Shown: piece after piece, positions 10,673 to 22,714 of the stretch
Layout of the letters: each line of letters begins with the position of its first letter
Numbering within the stretch: position 1 is the first letter of the stretch
NCBI GenBank assembly: GCA_030374765.1
Contig: JARGXX010000044.1
Location: 62,001 to 126,000, forward strand
DNA from: Agarophyton chilense
Lineage: Eukaryota > Rhodophyta > Florideophyceae > Gracilariales > Gracilariaceae
DNA: 64,000 bases
Direction of reading: 5' to 3'
The notes under the pieces: generated by a model
Told to the model about the DNA's origin: nothing
Seen by the model: the letters and a program-made list of their open reading frames with translations, nothing else
Database searches by the model: none
Made by a program: the position numbers and the translations under genes

Positions 10673-10985
10673 GTTGTGAGCAGTACAGAGACCGATTCAG
10701 GAGATGCGGAAGATGGTAATGTGTCGCAAGGTGCCGATGGGGACGACATGGAGGTCTGAAGGTGAGTTTGGTGCAGTAGATAGTTGTAGCGCTCCGTAGA
10801 AATGTACATATCCGATTACAACCGAGGGCAGTTCTGAGATTCACAAGATGGTAAAGCTCAAGCGAGCATCTCATAGCCGAAGCATCCCCTCGGCTTGTAA
10901 AATGGGCTATTGGTCTCTGGGTGCTTTCATGGGTATTTCGTCCGAAAGACGATACGAAGGCAAAAGCTCAAACATTTCCTTGGCT
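10673..10985. other. 3' flank of RBR
   Basis: Follows the last RBR codons (VRREVQEVIGRSS). A short plus-strand frame at 10,848-11,045 has no recognisable motif. Nothing else supported. Confidence 0.4.
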
Positions 10986-10989
10986 GAAG

Positions 10990-11160
10990 AATCTGACACT
11001 GGAGCTGAAGCTGCTGTTAAAGCTGCGACTGAGATAGTTGTTTGAGTCGCGCTTGGGAACACTGCAAAAACCCGCTGAAGCTATTTGCTCGAGGTGCTGT
11101 TGAAGCTGCGGCTGAAGCTGTGAGTGAAGCTGAGACTGAAGCTACGACTGAAGATGTGTG
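10990..11160 (+). repeat. Degenerate GAAGCTG-rich repeat
   Basis: Imperfect short repeats on the theme GCTGAAGCTGNGACTGAAG. In two frames they would encode alternating Ala/Glu/Thr. The copy at 53,166-53,336 is the same length. Confidence 0.6.
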
Positions 11161-11275
11161 AGTCGCACCATACGAGGATGTGAACAGAGTCCGGGATTAA
11201 GTACGGGAGCGTCGCGATTCTCGGGCTCATTAAGTGGAGGCGCCGGCGACCACCTGACCGTTCCTACTACGGCGG

Positions 11276-11319
11276 GCAGCCAATGAAAAGACGTCAGTGG
11301 CTCCTTTCTCATTGGCTGC
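11276..11319. promoter_or_regulatory. Palindromic CCAAT pair enclosing a CRE-like site
   Basis: An exact 11-bp inverted repeat, GCAGCCAATGA (11,276-11,286) and TCATTGGCTGC (11,309-11,319), flanks GACGTCA (11,290-11,296), the core of a bZIP/CREB-type site. CCAAT boxes bind NF-Y (HAP) complexes in eukaryotic promoters. The surrounding 150 bp is GC-richer than its neighbours. No recognisable gene starts nearby, so the target is unknown. It is identical at 53,452-53,495. Confidence 0.4.
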
Positions 11320-12062
11320 ACAAACAGTGCTGGATCTGTTCGCAGTTGGAAGCAGCGGCCAGCTTTCTCTATTATTTTTACTGAGAGTTCTCGTGCCGAA
11401 GCGAGTTATGAGACGATGGCACGGCTGAGCCAAAGCCAGTGGAACGGCTGAGAAAAAGCACGCAATACTAGTGGCTGCTTCCGGCTCAGGCCGCCTCTCT
11501 TCCCATGTGCGGGCAGCCCTAGCTCTGGTTAGACTGAACGTCTCATCTGATATACAGTTTGCCCAAATTGGCAGGCTCCTTTAAATATTCATAACGAAAC
11601 AACTACTGATAACTGGAAGGAAGCACTGTAAATATTTCGAAATATCTGCGATGACAAAGAAATACCACGTTCTTTGACTGTAGTGTTAAAACTGTTTTGG
11701 AAAGGGGAAACGTAGCCAAACAGATCTCGACCACAACTTAAAATCTTACAAAGAGTTTGAAAAAAACTTAACGTACGCACTTGTATGAGTTCTCGAAGAT
11801 GATTACGAAGATAAATAAGCTTCTTCTTTTATTTGGTAGCACTCTCAATACTTTGTTTTTCAAAGAAAAGTGTTGATTGAAGAAGTAAAGTTAGTCAAAT
11901 GCACGATTGGTGTAGAAATCTTATTAAGGGAAAAAGCAGACTGAGCACTAAAGATGAATGTGTACTGTCATCGACAATGATAGGAATTGTTACAATGAAC
12001 GGATTATATTCATAAAAACTGTGATAACCGACTAACGTGAATGCTTCTATTAGAATGGTAGG
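11320..12062. other. AT-rich DNA, no gene seen
   Basis: About 740 bp with only short frames. Nearly identical to 53,496-54,238. I see no repeat, RNA gene or element end before the copia LTR that follows. Confidence 0.4.
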
Positions 12063-15000
12063 TTGATGAAACTGACCTTCTCTTGATGCAACCGCCCCAT
12101 CTTTTCGTATTTGTATTCTTAATGGCTGTACCGTGACTCGTTGATATTATTTCGTGGCAACAGTTTTTGTAATGTATTGCGCACGCTTATATGTTGTAAT
12201 TGTGTGTCCTTACAAATCACCATGTTTGTAGTTGGTAAACCAGCGGGAAGAGGTAGAGACCTCTCTCTCAATGTGGAATTTGTTTTACACTGACAGAAAG
12301 CACTTGAATTTGTCGTTCTCAGTCGACTAGCTCGACCAAGCACGAAGGCGCAGTCTAATTTTTTTTAGTGATGGGCCCAGCATTCTAAGCCAACTTTTCG
12401 TCTAGGACCAAGTTCTCCTGGGATGTGAGATCCCCTCCATGGACTGATGGGAGGGGTGACCAGGAAGAATATCAAGATGCAGTCAAGCTCTGGCAGACGT
12501 TTCACAAAACTCTCCCAGACTCTAATAGCAGCAAGATGCCGACAGCAATGCAGGCTGTTTGTATCAAATCTCAATTTTATGGCCGTGCAAAAGATCTTCG
12601 CACTGGAATGTCACAGACTGAGCTGATTGAAGATTGGGAAGTAGACTTCTTCGTGGGCAATATATATCAGAAGGATGCCCTCTCTATAGTAAGTGAAGCT
12701 TCCCGCGCTCAATATGCTATGGAATACTCGCCGTTGCAGCACCGAGACCATGAAGAACTTCGAGTCTCGATTCTCGACACAAGTTCCAAAGTTCAACTCC
12801 ATATCTTCTACTATCAGGCTACCCGAGTGCATTACTGCTTTAATGCTACTATCTAATTCCGCCATTGATGACTCCAAACGGGTTTCCGTTATGGCAGCAG
12901 GCGAATCATCTGATGAGAACCTCATTTTGCAGTCGTCGAATGAAGAGTTTATCAACTCTATAACGGATCAATCAGTAGCCTCGGTCATTAAGCACTGCGA
13001 TAAGACCTCCCCAAACAGCGAAATTGGATCGCTTGTTGCCAGCTCTGCTAGAACAAGCCATACTCGAGAACATCTTCGCAGTCACAGAAGCCGTTACAAG
13101 GGACAATCTTCCATTTTAAAGTATCCCTGTGATGAATGCAGAAAATATGGACACTGGAGGCGCAACCACTATCCCGACAGCTCATTCCCATCGCATATGA
13201 AGTCATTTCATGGCCCATCTGGGTCCAAAGAAAACGGTCGTCACTCTAATTGCACTGGAAACACACCTTACCATGATCAGCACAGCAGAGACAAGTCTAA
13301 GAGGAAGACTGTCTCATTTAATATGGCAACTCTGACTAGCTCATCCGCCAGTACCGATACATCTCTGGTCGAACTCGGACCACTGCTTGACGACGAAGCA
13401 TCGTTCTCCGCAACTGGATAAATAGAACTGAACTTACTAGCCGATCACATCGGATTGCCAGCTAACCCGAAGCTAGATGCCATACCCCTGGCACTCAACG
13501 GACACACGCACTGGCAGTACGGAACTGGCCGGCACACCAGTTCAGCACGTCACATACTAGGATCAATTGCCCTCACTGCGACATCTGACCACGGTAATTC
13601 AGTTCGGATCAAGCACCTTGTTCTAGACGGATCACCCCAGTGGGTCATTGGAAGAAACGTGACTCGATAAGCTAATACCGAGCACATAGGCAGAAATGCA
13701 CTTATGTTCGTCTCTCACGGACACCGAGACCACCTTTCCATAATCAATAATGGCTTCCTTAGCTACTCGGCATTGGGAATCTTTACATCTCACTGCAATG
13801 ACGGCTCTACTCTTTCGAGCCTCTGCAGTAACTCTTGACACCACACCATGGTGTGATGTAAAGAAGATTATAGACAAGGCCTACAAACACGTATGTGGCC
13901 ATGCAAGCTATAGTGACTACAAGCTCTTGCTAGAGAGGAATGGAATCTGGATTGAGACCGTAAAGTCGTAGCTCACGGAAATGATCAATCGCTGCACTGC
14001 TTGTCGCTCCGCAGCGGTGCCGCAGCCCAGTCTCAAGGTCTCCATTAGTTCCCTTTCTAAGAACTACAACGAGGTTTTATGTGTCGATCTTTTTTTTGAT
14101 GAGATGCTGCAAATGCACTTGATGGATCTAATTACAAGATATTCAAGTGCTCTTGTAGTAACTTCAACAAGTCTTACAGAGGCTATTTTTGCCTTTGAAG
14201 CCTCCTGGTTATCCCAGTTCTGGTACCCTGACTCTATTCGTGCAGACAAAGCCTTCCAAGTCGGATCGTTCAAGCGCTACGCCAAGAAGCTTGGAATACC
14301 GATTCATCGAGTGCCTCCTGGCAGGCACTCGAAAAATGCGATAGTGTCTAAGCATAACATCTTTCGCAGCATCTTTATTAACCTAAAAGAGGATGCTGGT
14401 TCCGAGTTTGACCCCAAAGTAGCTGCATACAAGCCTCTGTGTATTTCTAACGATCTTTACGGTAACAACACCTTGTCTGCATTTGAACTAGCGAAAGGCT
14501 TCTCAAATCCTATTGCCGCCGAGCCTAACAAAACTGCTATACCTGACGATGTTCGCATTGCTCGTGACCAGCTACAAGAACGCCGCAAACTAGCGCTAAT
14601 TCTTCGCTCAAATTCTGTGACTGAACCACCAATCGCAGTTGGTGACTTTGTTGAAGTCAACCAAAAGAAAGACTATGAAAAGAGAGGAAAGTGGACGGAT
14701 CCCAAACCGATCCTCTTAGTCAACAGAGCTGCTCGCTCAGTGACCGTTCCAGGACGCAAGGGTCGGGAAATTATTGCCGCCTTTGAAGATACCTGGCCAG
14801 CACTTTCTAAAGAGAGCTTCGCCCAACTAGTACAGGAAGGAATGGGCTCGGTAGATGAACTCTCTATTGAACAGCGTAGTTCTGCAGGCACGTTGCCTGT
14901 AACGACTGCCGAAGCAAGTCCGGAATATAGTACCAAGTAGATGTTTTGACTCCCAGGCTACATCGTATCATGAGAATGCAGCTGCTGATGATGTACTATC

Positions 15001-16030
15001 GACGGACTCTCCGTATGATAAACCGTCAGTTGGACACATTGTTTCAGTGCTCTGGCCCATGGCTGCGCATTTTTATCCAGGAACTGTGCATTCAGCAGAC
15101 GAAGATGGTCGTCTAAACAACTATTATGAGGACGGCGACAAAGAACTCCTAGATATGATAAAGGAAGTTTGGAACTACAACAATGCACTTACAGCTAGCT
15201 CTAGCTCTAGTTCAACACTGCCTGATTTACAAGTCACTAGCACTGAGAAAGCTGTTCAGTCGTCAATGGTAAAGCATTTCGGGAATAAGCCATTCCTCAA
15301 GCACCACGCACAAGGGTTCCACCAATACCCTCTAGTCAATGCATACAAGTTAGAAGAGGAAACCTTCATCAAGACTGTGCGCCCTGTCACACACGACGAA
15401 GTTCCTCCGAACTCAAATATAATCAATAGTCACACACTTTACAAAATCAAGACTAATGACCATGGCTCTTTGAAGCTAAAAGAACGAATAGCACCTCATG
15501 GTAGCGAAGATGACTTAAGAACCGTCTTAAGCAAAGAAGGCATACCCGGAGCTGTCAGATTTGGATGTTAAACTGAGAATTGCAGTTGAATCAAAGGATT
15601 TATTCACACCACTCTTGATGCAGAAAAACTCTATTGACAAGTCTATTCGCGGAGACGTTAGCTGCGTCCAATATGAATTTCAGACTGGTGCAGTGGACAA
15701 AATATCTTGGGTTCCTGGCAACTCCAACCTTGCAGATCTACTCACCAAGAAGACAGATGCTCTCCAGCTTACGCTATTTACTGACAAACTCATCTTCAAC
15801 TCTCAGGATATTTCGGAAACAAAAAGATCCGAGCAAAACTTTGGTTGAAGAAGGAAGAGTATTAGAATGGTCATGTTGATGCAATCCATCTTCTCTTGAT
15901 GCGAATGCCCAACGTTTTGGTGTCTTTATTCTTAGTGTCTGTACCATGACTCGTTGACATTATGGCGTGGCAACAGTTTTTCGAATGTATTGCGCACGTT
16001 TATATGTTGTATTTGTGTGTTCGTGAAACT
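12063..16030 (+). mobile_element. Ty1/copia element B (unit 1), fossil
   Basis: Old copia element. The 5' LTR (12,063 to about 12,366) and the start of a 3' LTR (from 15,874) share phrases such as CTGTACCRTGACTCGTTGA and AATGTATTGCGCACG but have diverged strongly, by eye roughly one base in six. The primer site TGATGGGCCCAGCA (12,369-12,382) fits the copia habit of priming from an internal half of initiator tRNA-Met. Parts in order: gag (12,425-13,421, with zinc-knuckle-like CDECRKYGHWRRNH), a protease region, an integrase core (13,981-14,940), the beginning of RT (15,047-15,571), and the RNase H tail (ending LADLLTKK-like near 15,750). The element is broken in several places and shorter than its unit-2 copy. 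Its last part (after about 15,540) is about ten times more diverged from unit 2 than its first part. Confidence 0.8.
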
Positions 16031-16280
16031 TCACCTGATGCCAACAAAGAAGAACCCTAAGGATTGACGCGAACGACCATCGAACTCGTGTATGTCGTTC
16101 CGATACACCATATTGGAAACCCAAAAACAGGCGGTCATACGGCTGCCGGAAGCATATAATCGCAAAAAGATCGTGACCCCCTGGAGAAAATCGCATATAA
16201 ATCAATATGAACTCCGTTTATAGGTCCAAAAGAAGTTTGTTCACCTTGAACTGGTATTCGGCTTCTTTCCCGCTGCGAAC
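16031..16280. other. Junction between copia B and the unknown ORF
   Basis: Contains the unoccupied site (near 16,077, CATCGAACTCG) of the solo LTR found in unit 2 at 59,275-59,938. A minus-strand frame at 15,960-16,205 partly matches the end of the unknown protein described in the next entry. Confidence 0.5.
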
Positions 16281-16844
16281 TTACGGCATGTCGGCTTGAA
16301 TTAGAGTTCGACATCGCGTCGGCGAACGCGGATCCACAGGAAAATACAGCCATCTATTATACAACGAGACGCTGGGCGCGTTCTTGCAACCCTTCCGGAA
16401 ATCGGGTATCTTGGCAAACCTTCGGGCATCCAGATACATATGAAAGAACCTTTGGTATTCTTTCACAGAGTACGAAAGAATGGCATGATGCACTACCCGC
16501 TGATTCCGTCCCATTGTATGGTCACAGCGGTCCCTGGGACGTTCGTAAGCCACTTGGTATTTTGAGGAGCTCTCCGTTTGGTTTTTCGAAGCCATGGTGC
16601 CGCTGTCCACAGGCTGCTCAGCCAGGAAATAGATAGGAGAGCCGACGGAAGCGACATAGTCTGGAGGGAGAATGGTGTATCCAACGGGCTTATAAGGCGA
16701 GTTCGGCATCGCGCGCGACCAATGAAAAATTACTACTATGAGAAGAAGAATGGAATTGACCTGAGCGTACTGACAGGCGTAAACCACGATGGATGAAGCC
16801 CGGATGGTCGCCAAAGTAAGAGCGGAGACTAAGGACGGCTCCAA
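16281..16844 (-). pseudogene. Unrecognised ORF, 187 aa, possible membrane segment
   Basis: An open minus-strand frame. The N-terminal third includes a hydrophobic run (YACQYAQVNSILLLIVVIF). Next come MPNSPYKPVGYTILPPDYVASVGSP and a C-terminus ending TRCRTLIQADMP. Similar protein sequence is found in unit 2 at 60,310-60,567 and, in another frame, at 59,971-60,195 (LIQADMPYVRCEEEAEYQFR, LSDLYKEF). The two copies differ at many amino-acid-changing positions, so there is no sign of purifying selection since duplication. I do not recognise the family. It may be a host gene relic or an accessory gene of the adjoining chromovirus on the opposite strand. Confidence 0.4.
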
Positions 16845-17140
16845 TGACCTTCAGGGGAGAATAAGCCAAGGGACCACCGCGATACCGCGCCACGAGGAAT
16901 ACGCCGGCGTTCTATCTATGGCCAATGTCTACGGCGCGCGGGAGTTTCAGTCCTTAGGCAAATTAATTTTCCTTCGGCACCAATGGTCAGCTCACCATTC
17001 CACGCCTCCCCGTAGGCGATGACCACGCGACGTCCCGTCACACCCAATGGTACCGGGAGCAACGAAGTGCTCGCGTCCACTGAGTCATTCATGAGTCCAT
17101 CTTGATTTCTCCGTAACGGCCGAATCCTAAGGAGGGAGAT
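16845..17140. other. Nothing recognised
   Basis: About 300 bp shared with unit 2 (about 60,670-61,000) at roughly 10 percent divergence. No coding or RNA signal I can support. Confidence 0.35.
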
Positions 17141-20100
17141 ATGTGAAGAAGCGACGATAACGTTTGAGCCTTGTAAGCCGCCGGGCCCTGAGGGATCTTA
17201 CAGACGCCACGTGGACTGGCCGATATCATCTGGACTCAGGCAGATTATTTGTTTATTTTAATTTGTTTCATAGATTAGCATTACAGAGCCAGGGAGATCT
17301 CAGCCCCTCGCCAGTACTATCTTCTTGGCTCGAGCGATGCTTCTCCCTTAGAGTAAGGTAGGCACAGTTAGGATACTAAAGAACCCCCTTTGCTATATTA
17401 GTTCCACCCTTTGGTCTTCAAGCCATGGTTTCTGTAGCACCGACCTGTAGGACTACGCTGTAAACGCCAGAAATTGCACCGAGTGCTCTGGGAGTGCCGC
17501 CGTTAAGAATTCGGACCTTAGGATTCGCTCTACCACGCTACCACCGGTCGAGACCCGTACGCTGACCCACGCGTCATTGCGTTACAAAAGGCAAGCATAT
17601 CCTATTTTATGAAACGCGCCAGCTCTCTTCCCATCGAAGTGAATAACGGCGAAACTGCACGAGCGCAGATAAAGCGAAGACACGAGCGCGACGGAGGAAA
17701 CGTTTCGAAGAAGAGTGAACCCGAATATATAGAGCGCAGTCTCAAACGTTCGAAACGAGATTCTTCGAATTAAGGAGCACAGAAAACCGCCGCAGACGGT
17801 CCTGTGTGGACGAGGCCTTGCCTGAACAGGAAGTGCGAAAAATAGCACCGAATTCAATACTGTAGTATTACCTCCGCTGACGAACGGAAGCAGCTCCTGG
17901 ACTATTTCTTCGCAGAAAAGCGGGGGAAGAGGAGCATCGAAGTCGCCCGTTTATCAAGCCATCCGAGCAGCAATGAAAGGTAAAGCATTTTAATCGACGA
18001 TCGAGTTGCAGCAGACGCGATTGGAGACTCTGGCGCCGACTACAGTGCTATATCAAAAGACTTGATGAAGCAAATCATTGCGGGAAGCAACTTGGAAGTC
18101 ATCGATATCCCTGAATCCATCGAACTCGAGACTGCTCTTGAGGGGCACTGCAGAAGCCCTAATGATGTTCACATCAAAGTAAAGCGTGACGGTGCCGCTG
18201 GTAATAACCCTGCCCAGGAAGAAGATACCTATACTTCCGCATGGAGTAGAGTTCTTCATTACGGATCAGAGTATGAAACGGGTGATTCTTGGACGGCCCC
18301 TGCTCAATGCGATAGAATTCAACCTAGACGACCACCTCGAGAAGGTCGGTCCGGCGATTAACGGTATGCGTATCAGCCGCCTCGGTGTACCTACTGAGAA
18401 GGGTAACTACAGTGGTGTATCCTACAGAGACACGAAAGACGACCCAATTGAACCACCGGCACACCACGCCACCCGCCCAGCAAGCTGATGAGGTGGGCAT
18501 TGAAGCTCAACCGTTTCAGTTATATCATACAGCATCTACCGGAGGAACGGAATGTTTAGGCGGATATTATGACACGTTGGGCCTTAAAAAGTCCTGAAAA
18601 TTTCAAAGTAGCCATTCTAAGGGCATGCAAGACTGTTCTCATGGCGCCAATAAGCCCCGAACTGAAGCCGAAACTTGACTGGCCCAAACTCAAAAACCTG
18701 GAGAACACACAAAGTAGCAGTCCCGAGAAGCCACCCAGCAGTTTCAAGCAGAACAAAGGCATTTTGCAAAACATTTGAGGGCTTATATGGGTACCGAAGT
18801 CAGACACACTGTGTAAGCTAAGAGTTTTAATCGCAGCACACACCAGATCCACAGGACACCGAGCAAAGGAAGTGAAAAAGGCAAACATCGAGACACACTC
18901 TTGGTGAGACTGTATGGACAAAGATGTGAACGACTTCGTGGCATCCTGTATTCACTGCCTCCATATTTGGCCAAGATTTATCGTGCCCAGGCCTGTTGGG
19001 GTTTGCAATCTACGCAACGTAACCGGACGAAGTAATCCATTTCGACTACTGCTATATTTGAAACGGAGAAAAACATCACATCTACGTTCTGGTGATCAAA
19101 GACGATTTCTTCGGCTATCTATAACTCGAACTTACAACCGAAGCAACGGCTGAAGTAACCTCTGAACTGTTTACAGAATGGTTCGCCGCCTTCTGAACTT
19201 CGAGGATATGGGTCTCATATCAAGCCAGTCATTCTAAGAACAAAGTGACATGTAGTCTCAAGGATCATTTGCACACTCAGCATCATTAAACCCTGGCCTA
19301 CGCACCGTGGAGCAACGGTATATTTGAGGTAGTGTGCAGAGAGCTAGCAAGAGCGGCAATAGCACTACTGTCAGAGTTTCAGCTTCCATTCGCCTCATGG
19401 CCCAGGGCGATGTCACTGGTGCAGTCAGCACTGAAGAACTCCCCGTTGAAGCGATTGAAGAATCAATGTCCACTCGAAGTATTTATCGGGCTGAAGCAGG
19501 ATGGCCCGTTCGCCGGACTCACTGAACGCAAAGGAGAGTTGGAAATTGTGTCCATCACCGAGGCACAGATTAGGAAATTGCGATAATTCGACCGGTGCAG
19601 AGAAGCAATGAAGCGCATGCACCGGAAATTCGCCACAGCTTCTAACGGGAAACGAAAAGCAGCGGTAGAATCACCCAAGAAGAAAACGGGAGTACGCAAG
19701 GTGAAATTTTCTGAGAGGGACTTTGTGTTGAAAGAATTGCTACAGAAGAAAATGAAAAGGAAACTCTCGCTATAATGGACAGGTCCATATCGAGTGACAA
19801 GCTGCAATGGTGAATACATCTCCGAAAAAGAATAGTTGCTTACAGGAAAGAAGGAACTAGTGCAAGGCCGTCGGTTAAAGTTTTCCCGAAACAAGAATTT
19901 TCAAATAACCGAAGACCTTCTAAATCTCCTTTATTATCAAGAGAACGAGCTACTGGTGTTCGGAAATTTCCAGAATATCATAAAGGAAGACGGTGTATTG
20001 GACATCTTGGTAAAATAGAAAGGCTTTGAAGGCAGCGAAACTTACTAGGTCTTATTGGAAAGGCTACAACACGATGTACCAGACTTGGTAGAAGAATATC

Positions 20101-20145
20101 CGGAACAAGTCAGAAAGGACGGTACAACAAGACAAAAGAGACCGG
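17141..20145 (+). mobile_element. Ty3/gypsy chromovirus remnant (unit 1), fossil
   Basis: Parts in order: an LTR-like leader (about 17,141-17,450); a gag-like basic region with a Cys/His cluster (about 17,590-17,990); a protease or linker region (18,062-18,490, ILGRPLLNAIEFNLDD-like); an RNase H tail (MTRWALKSP near 18,570); and integrase with a GSTGH zinc-binding N-end and a FDY...YVLVIKDD core (about 18,830-19,590). At the end is a C-terminal region with a chromodomain (about 19,900-20,130, GVLDILVK, KGFEGSETY, VPDLVEEY). Chromodomains guide integration of chromoviruses to chromatin. The element is heavily broken (many breaks), old, and without a visible 3' LTR. The unit-2 copy is better preserved. 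Confidence 0.75.
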
Positions 20146-22440
20146 TCAACTTTTTATGACCAACCTTCCATATTCCTTTCGAAATTTTGGTCATAAGGGG
20201 ACTGTTGACCACCCACGAGCACATCTGGGATGCGTAGGTGCACCACAAATCGGAGTGCTGCGAAACTGGGATGAAATAGCGCAACTGCAGCCCAGAGTGG
20301 ACTGCAGTCGGGATTGAGATGCAGGCGCTTGGACTGCGTAGGACCTCGAAGTAGACAGCTGCTGGATGACAGCGACATCTACGCAGCGCACGCATCATAG
20401 AAAATCTAGAAGCGCAACCCACGAGCTGTTCTTGGAGCACCAGAGACTACTATATAGTAAAGAATACCAGACTTCGTCAAAGAGTCTGGGGGCATCCGAC
20501 ACAGCGCGGAACTCCTCTTGGTGCCCAACCTTTTGCGTCACGTGCGATGAGCGCAAATCGCGACACGTCAACAACACCAAAGTTCTTCATAGCGTGCCTC
20601 AAGATCTAATACGCAATTTTATAGCCATTTAATTGCCAACGAAGTTATTGATCACTTTCCTGACGATCATATACACGAGAGAGAAATTCTTGAACATGCT
20701 GAAGTAGTAAATGTCCAAAATGGAATTGCGCTTCCTACATTGAACCGAGTGGGCGGAAGACGGAATCTAGTGCCTGATAGACGCATAGGAAGTGCTCGAA
20801 AGCGCCCCAACTCAAAGTAGGAAAACTTTGGTTGAAGGAAAGTTTGAACTTCTGTACGGAAGGAGAAGCCCTAGCATTTGAGTTCTGATAATGTGATTTT
20901 TAGAGCCCTGTTGTCATCAATTCCCAAAGCCCACTTAACTCGGGCAGATGTTGACAGTTTTGCAGGCGCAAGTCTGAGGTTTAACCGACGATTAGTACAA
21001 AGTGTGGGCGTAGCAGCAACTATTTTGTATCAAGGGGTTCTTTCAGCTCCGTTTGGGAAGTTTAATATTACATTTCCTACGGATTTTCATTAATTTACAC
21101 AAAGAAGCGATTCATCAATCAAGAAAGCGAATTAATTTTCACCTGCTCTCATGAAACAGAGAGACAATTTTAAGGAGTATGCAAGAAGTCTCCAAATAGA
21201 TAAAAGCACATGTCAAAATTAATACCATCCCATTATTGATGACCTTGAGAAAGTGTCATAGTTGTTGATTGACTGTATTTAGAACTACTCTCCGCCAGAT
21301 TAAGGGTCACTGGCCTTCTCAGAGTGTCTGAAATTGATCTGAGAAGTTAATTATTCTGTTCCATGGGGCTTTGATGTCGTGAAATGATCCGGTTCATTTG
21401 TTCCTGTATGCTGATAGTACAGTCCTTGAATAATCTCGTCTCCAGTTTTAGTTGCAACTTTTTTCCCTGTGGTATGGAATTCCAATGATTTCGTGCCGCA
21501 GATTTTTGTTCCGAAATGGGAATCTCTATAAAGTCTTATTCCATAGTCCAGTGATCGAACAAAATGGCGTGAAGTCGTAGTGATGGAGCGATTTGCTATG
21601 TCAACTTCTGTGTAATGCTGATGGCGGGTGTACGGAAAAGTGTACGCCGTACTGAATTGCGTATTTGATACGCACGACATTTCATCCTTTCTACTAAAAC
21701 AAAAGATGTCTATATGTTGGACTTTTCTGAACAACTAATAGCCTCTCGGTACGGGGTAGCAGGTCATGAGGTGCGTAGATTGAAACGGTAAGAATAGGCA
21801 TGGAACTTCACTTGGACCACGTATTGAGCTTTCGAAAGATCTTGGCTCTGAGACATGATTCGCCTCCTCTGCTTCTTTGTCTTCACGCTAGCCTTCGAAT
21901 ATGCGTTGAGAGTACCGATAGAAATGATTTTGGAGTGTGCTAGGAAAGGAAAACAAGTATCACCAAGCGAAACAGGTTTTTTGTTGCCAGAATTTCAATC
22001 TCGACTGTTCAACAGGTGCAGCGGCTAAAGATGATATGTCCTTTCGAAAGCTACAGAAAGAGAGGGCACCGTGCACAAGACAAAGTTCAAAGTACATATT
22101 TGACCTTCTGGGTACAAGTGCAATCCATAAATGGTGAGAAAGAAAGAAAAATCGTACGCTATTACAGCTTAGAATATGCTGCTTCCGAGTGTGCTTAGAG
22201 TTGAGGCAGCTGAGAAAAGGTTATGGTTCTCTACTAAACCCGGATATTTCATAATAGGGAATGTAATGCCCTGCTGAACACTGCTTCCGTGTTTTCAGAA
22301 TTCTATTTAGGCCTAGATTTCATACGGTGAGCATTCAAACACTTCTCGGCATTTTTGTAATGCACATTTAGAAAAATGTATTCAATGTGGATTCGCATCA
22401 CTCAATTTTTTTATTTTGTAGCTTTAATCTAACAAACTGC
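20146..22440. other. Degenerate DNA, no intact gene
   Basis: About 2.3 kb between the chromovirus and the next integrase remnant. A coding-like scrap at about 20,625-20,820 (NEVIDHFPDDHIHEREILEH) and a 127-codon minus-strand frame (21,351-21,734) have no family I recognise. The equivalent part of unit 2 lies beyond the window end. Confidence 0.4.
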
Positions 22441-22444
22441 ATGT

Positions 22445-22690
22445 CTACAACCTAATGAATTGTTTCACTTCGACTTTTGCTACATGTCACGTGGCGGGGA
22501 TGGCTTTTTGTATGTTCTGGTAGTCAAAGATGATCACAGCGGTTAGTTTTGGCTCACAACCACGACCGAGATCACAGCTGAAGTAGCAGCAAAAGTTTCT
22601 GATAAACTGGTTTGCAGCGTTTGGTCTGTCTAACCAGTGGGTCTGTAAACGCTGCTCTCGTTTCAAGAACGAAGTCGTTCATGTTCTAAA
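22445..22690 (+). mobile_element. Gypsy integrase remnant, fossil
   Basis: A reading in one plus frame gives HFDFCYMSRGGDGFLYVLVV then KDDHSG and TTTTEITAEVAAK. This parallels the chromovirus integrase core (HFDYCYI...YVLVIKDDFSGYLW...TTEATAEVTAE). It is a second, shorter and badly decayed relative of that element. Confidence 0.65.
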
Positions 22691-22714
22691 GAAAAAGACC
22701 AATCCATCTCATCA

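Noticed and set aside
16281-16844. Envelope-like gene of the chromovirus
   Set aside because: It lies on the opposite strand and outside the usual position, and has no recognisable envelope motif beyond one hydrophobic run.
17461-17560. tRNA-like A box (TAGCGTGGTAGAGC) and B box (GGTCCGAATTC) on the minus strand, also near 61,320-61,410
   Set aside because: No cloverleaf can be drawn: the acceptor strands do not pair and the spacing does not fit. More likely part of the chromovirus leader.
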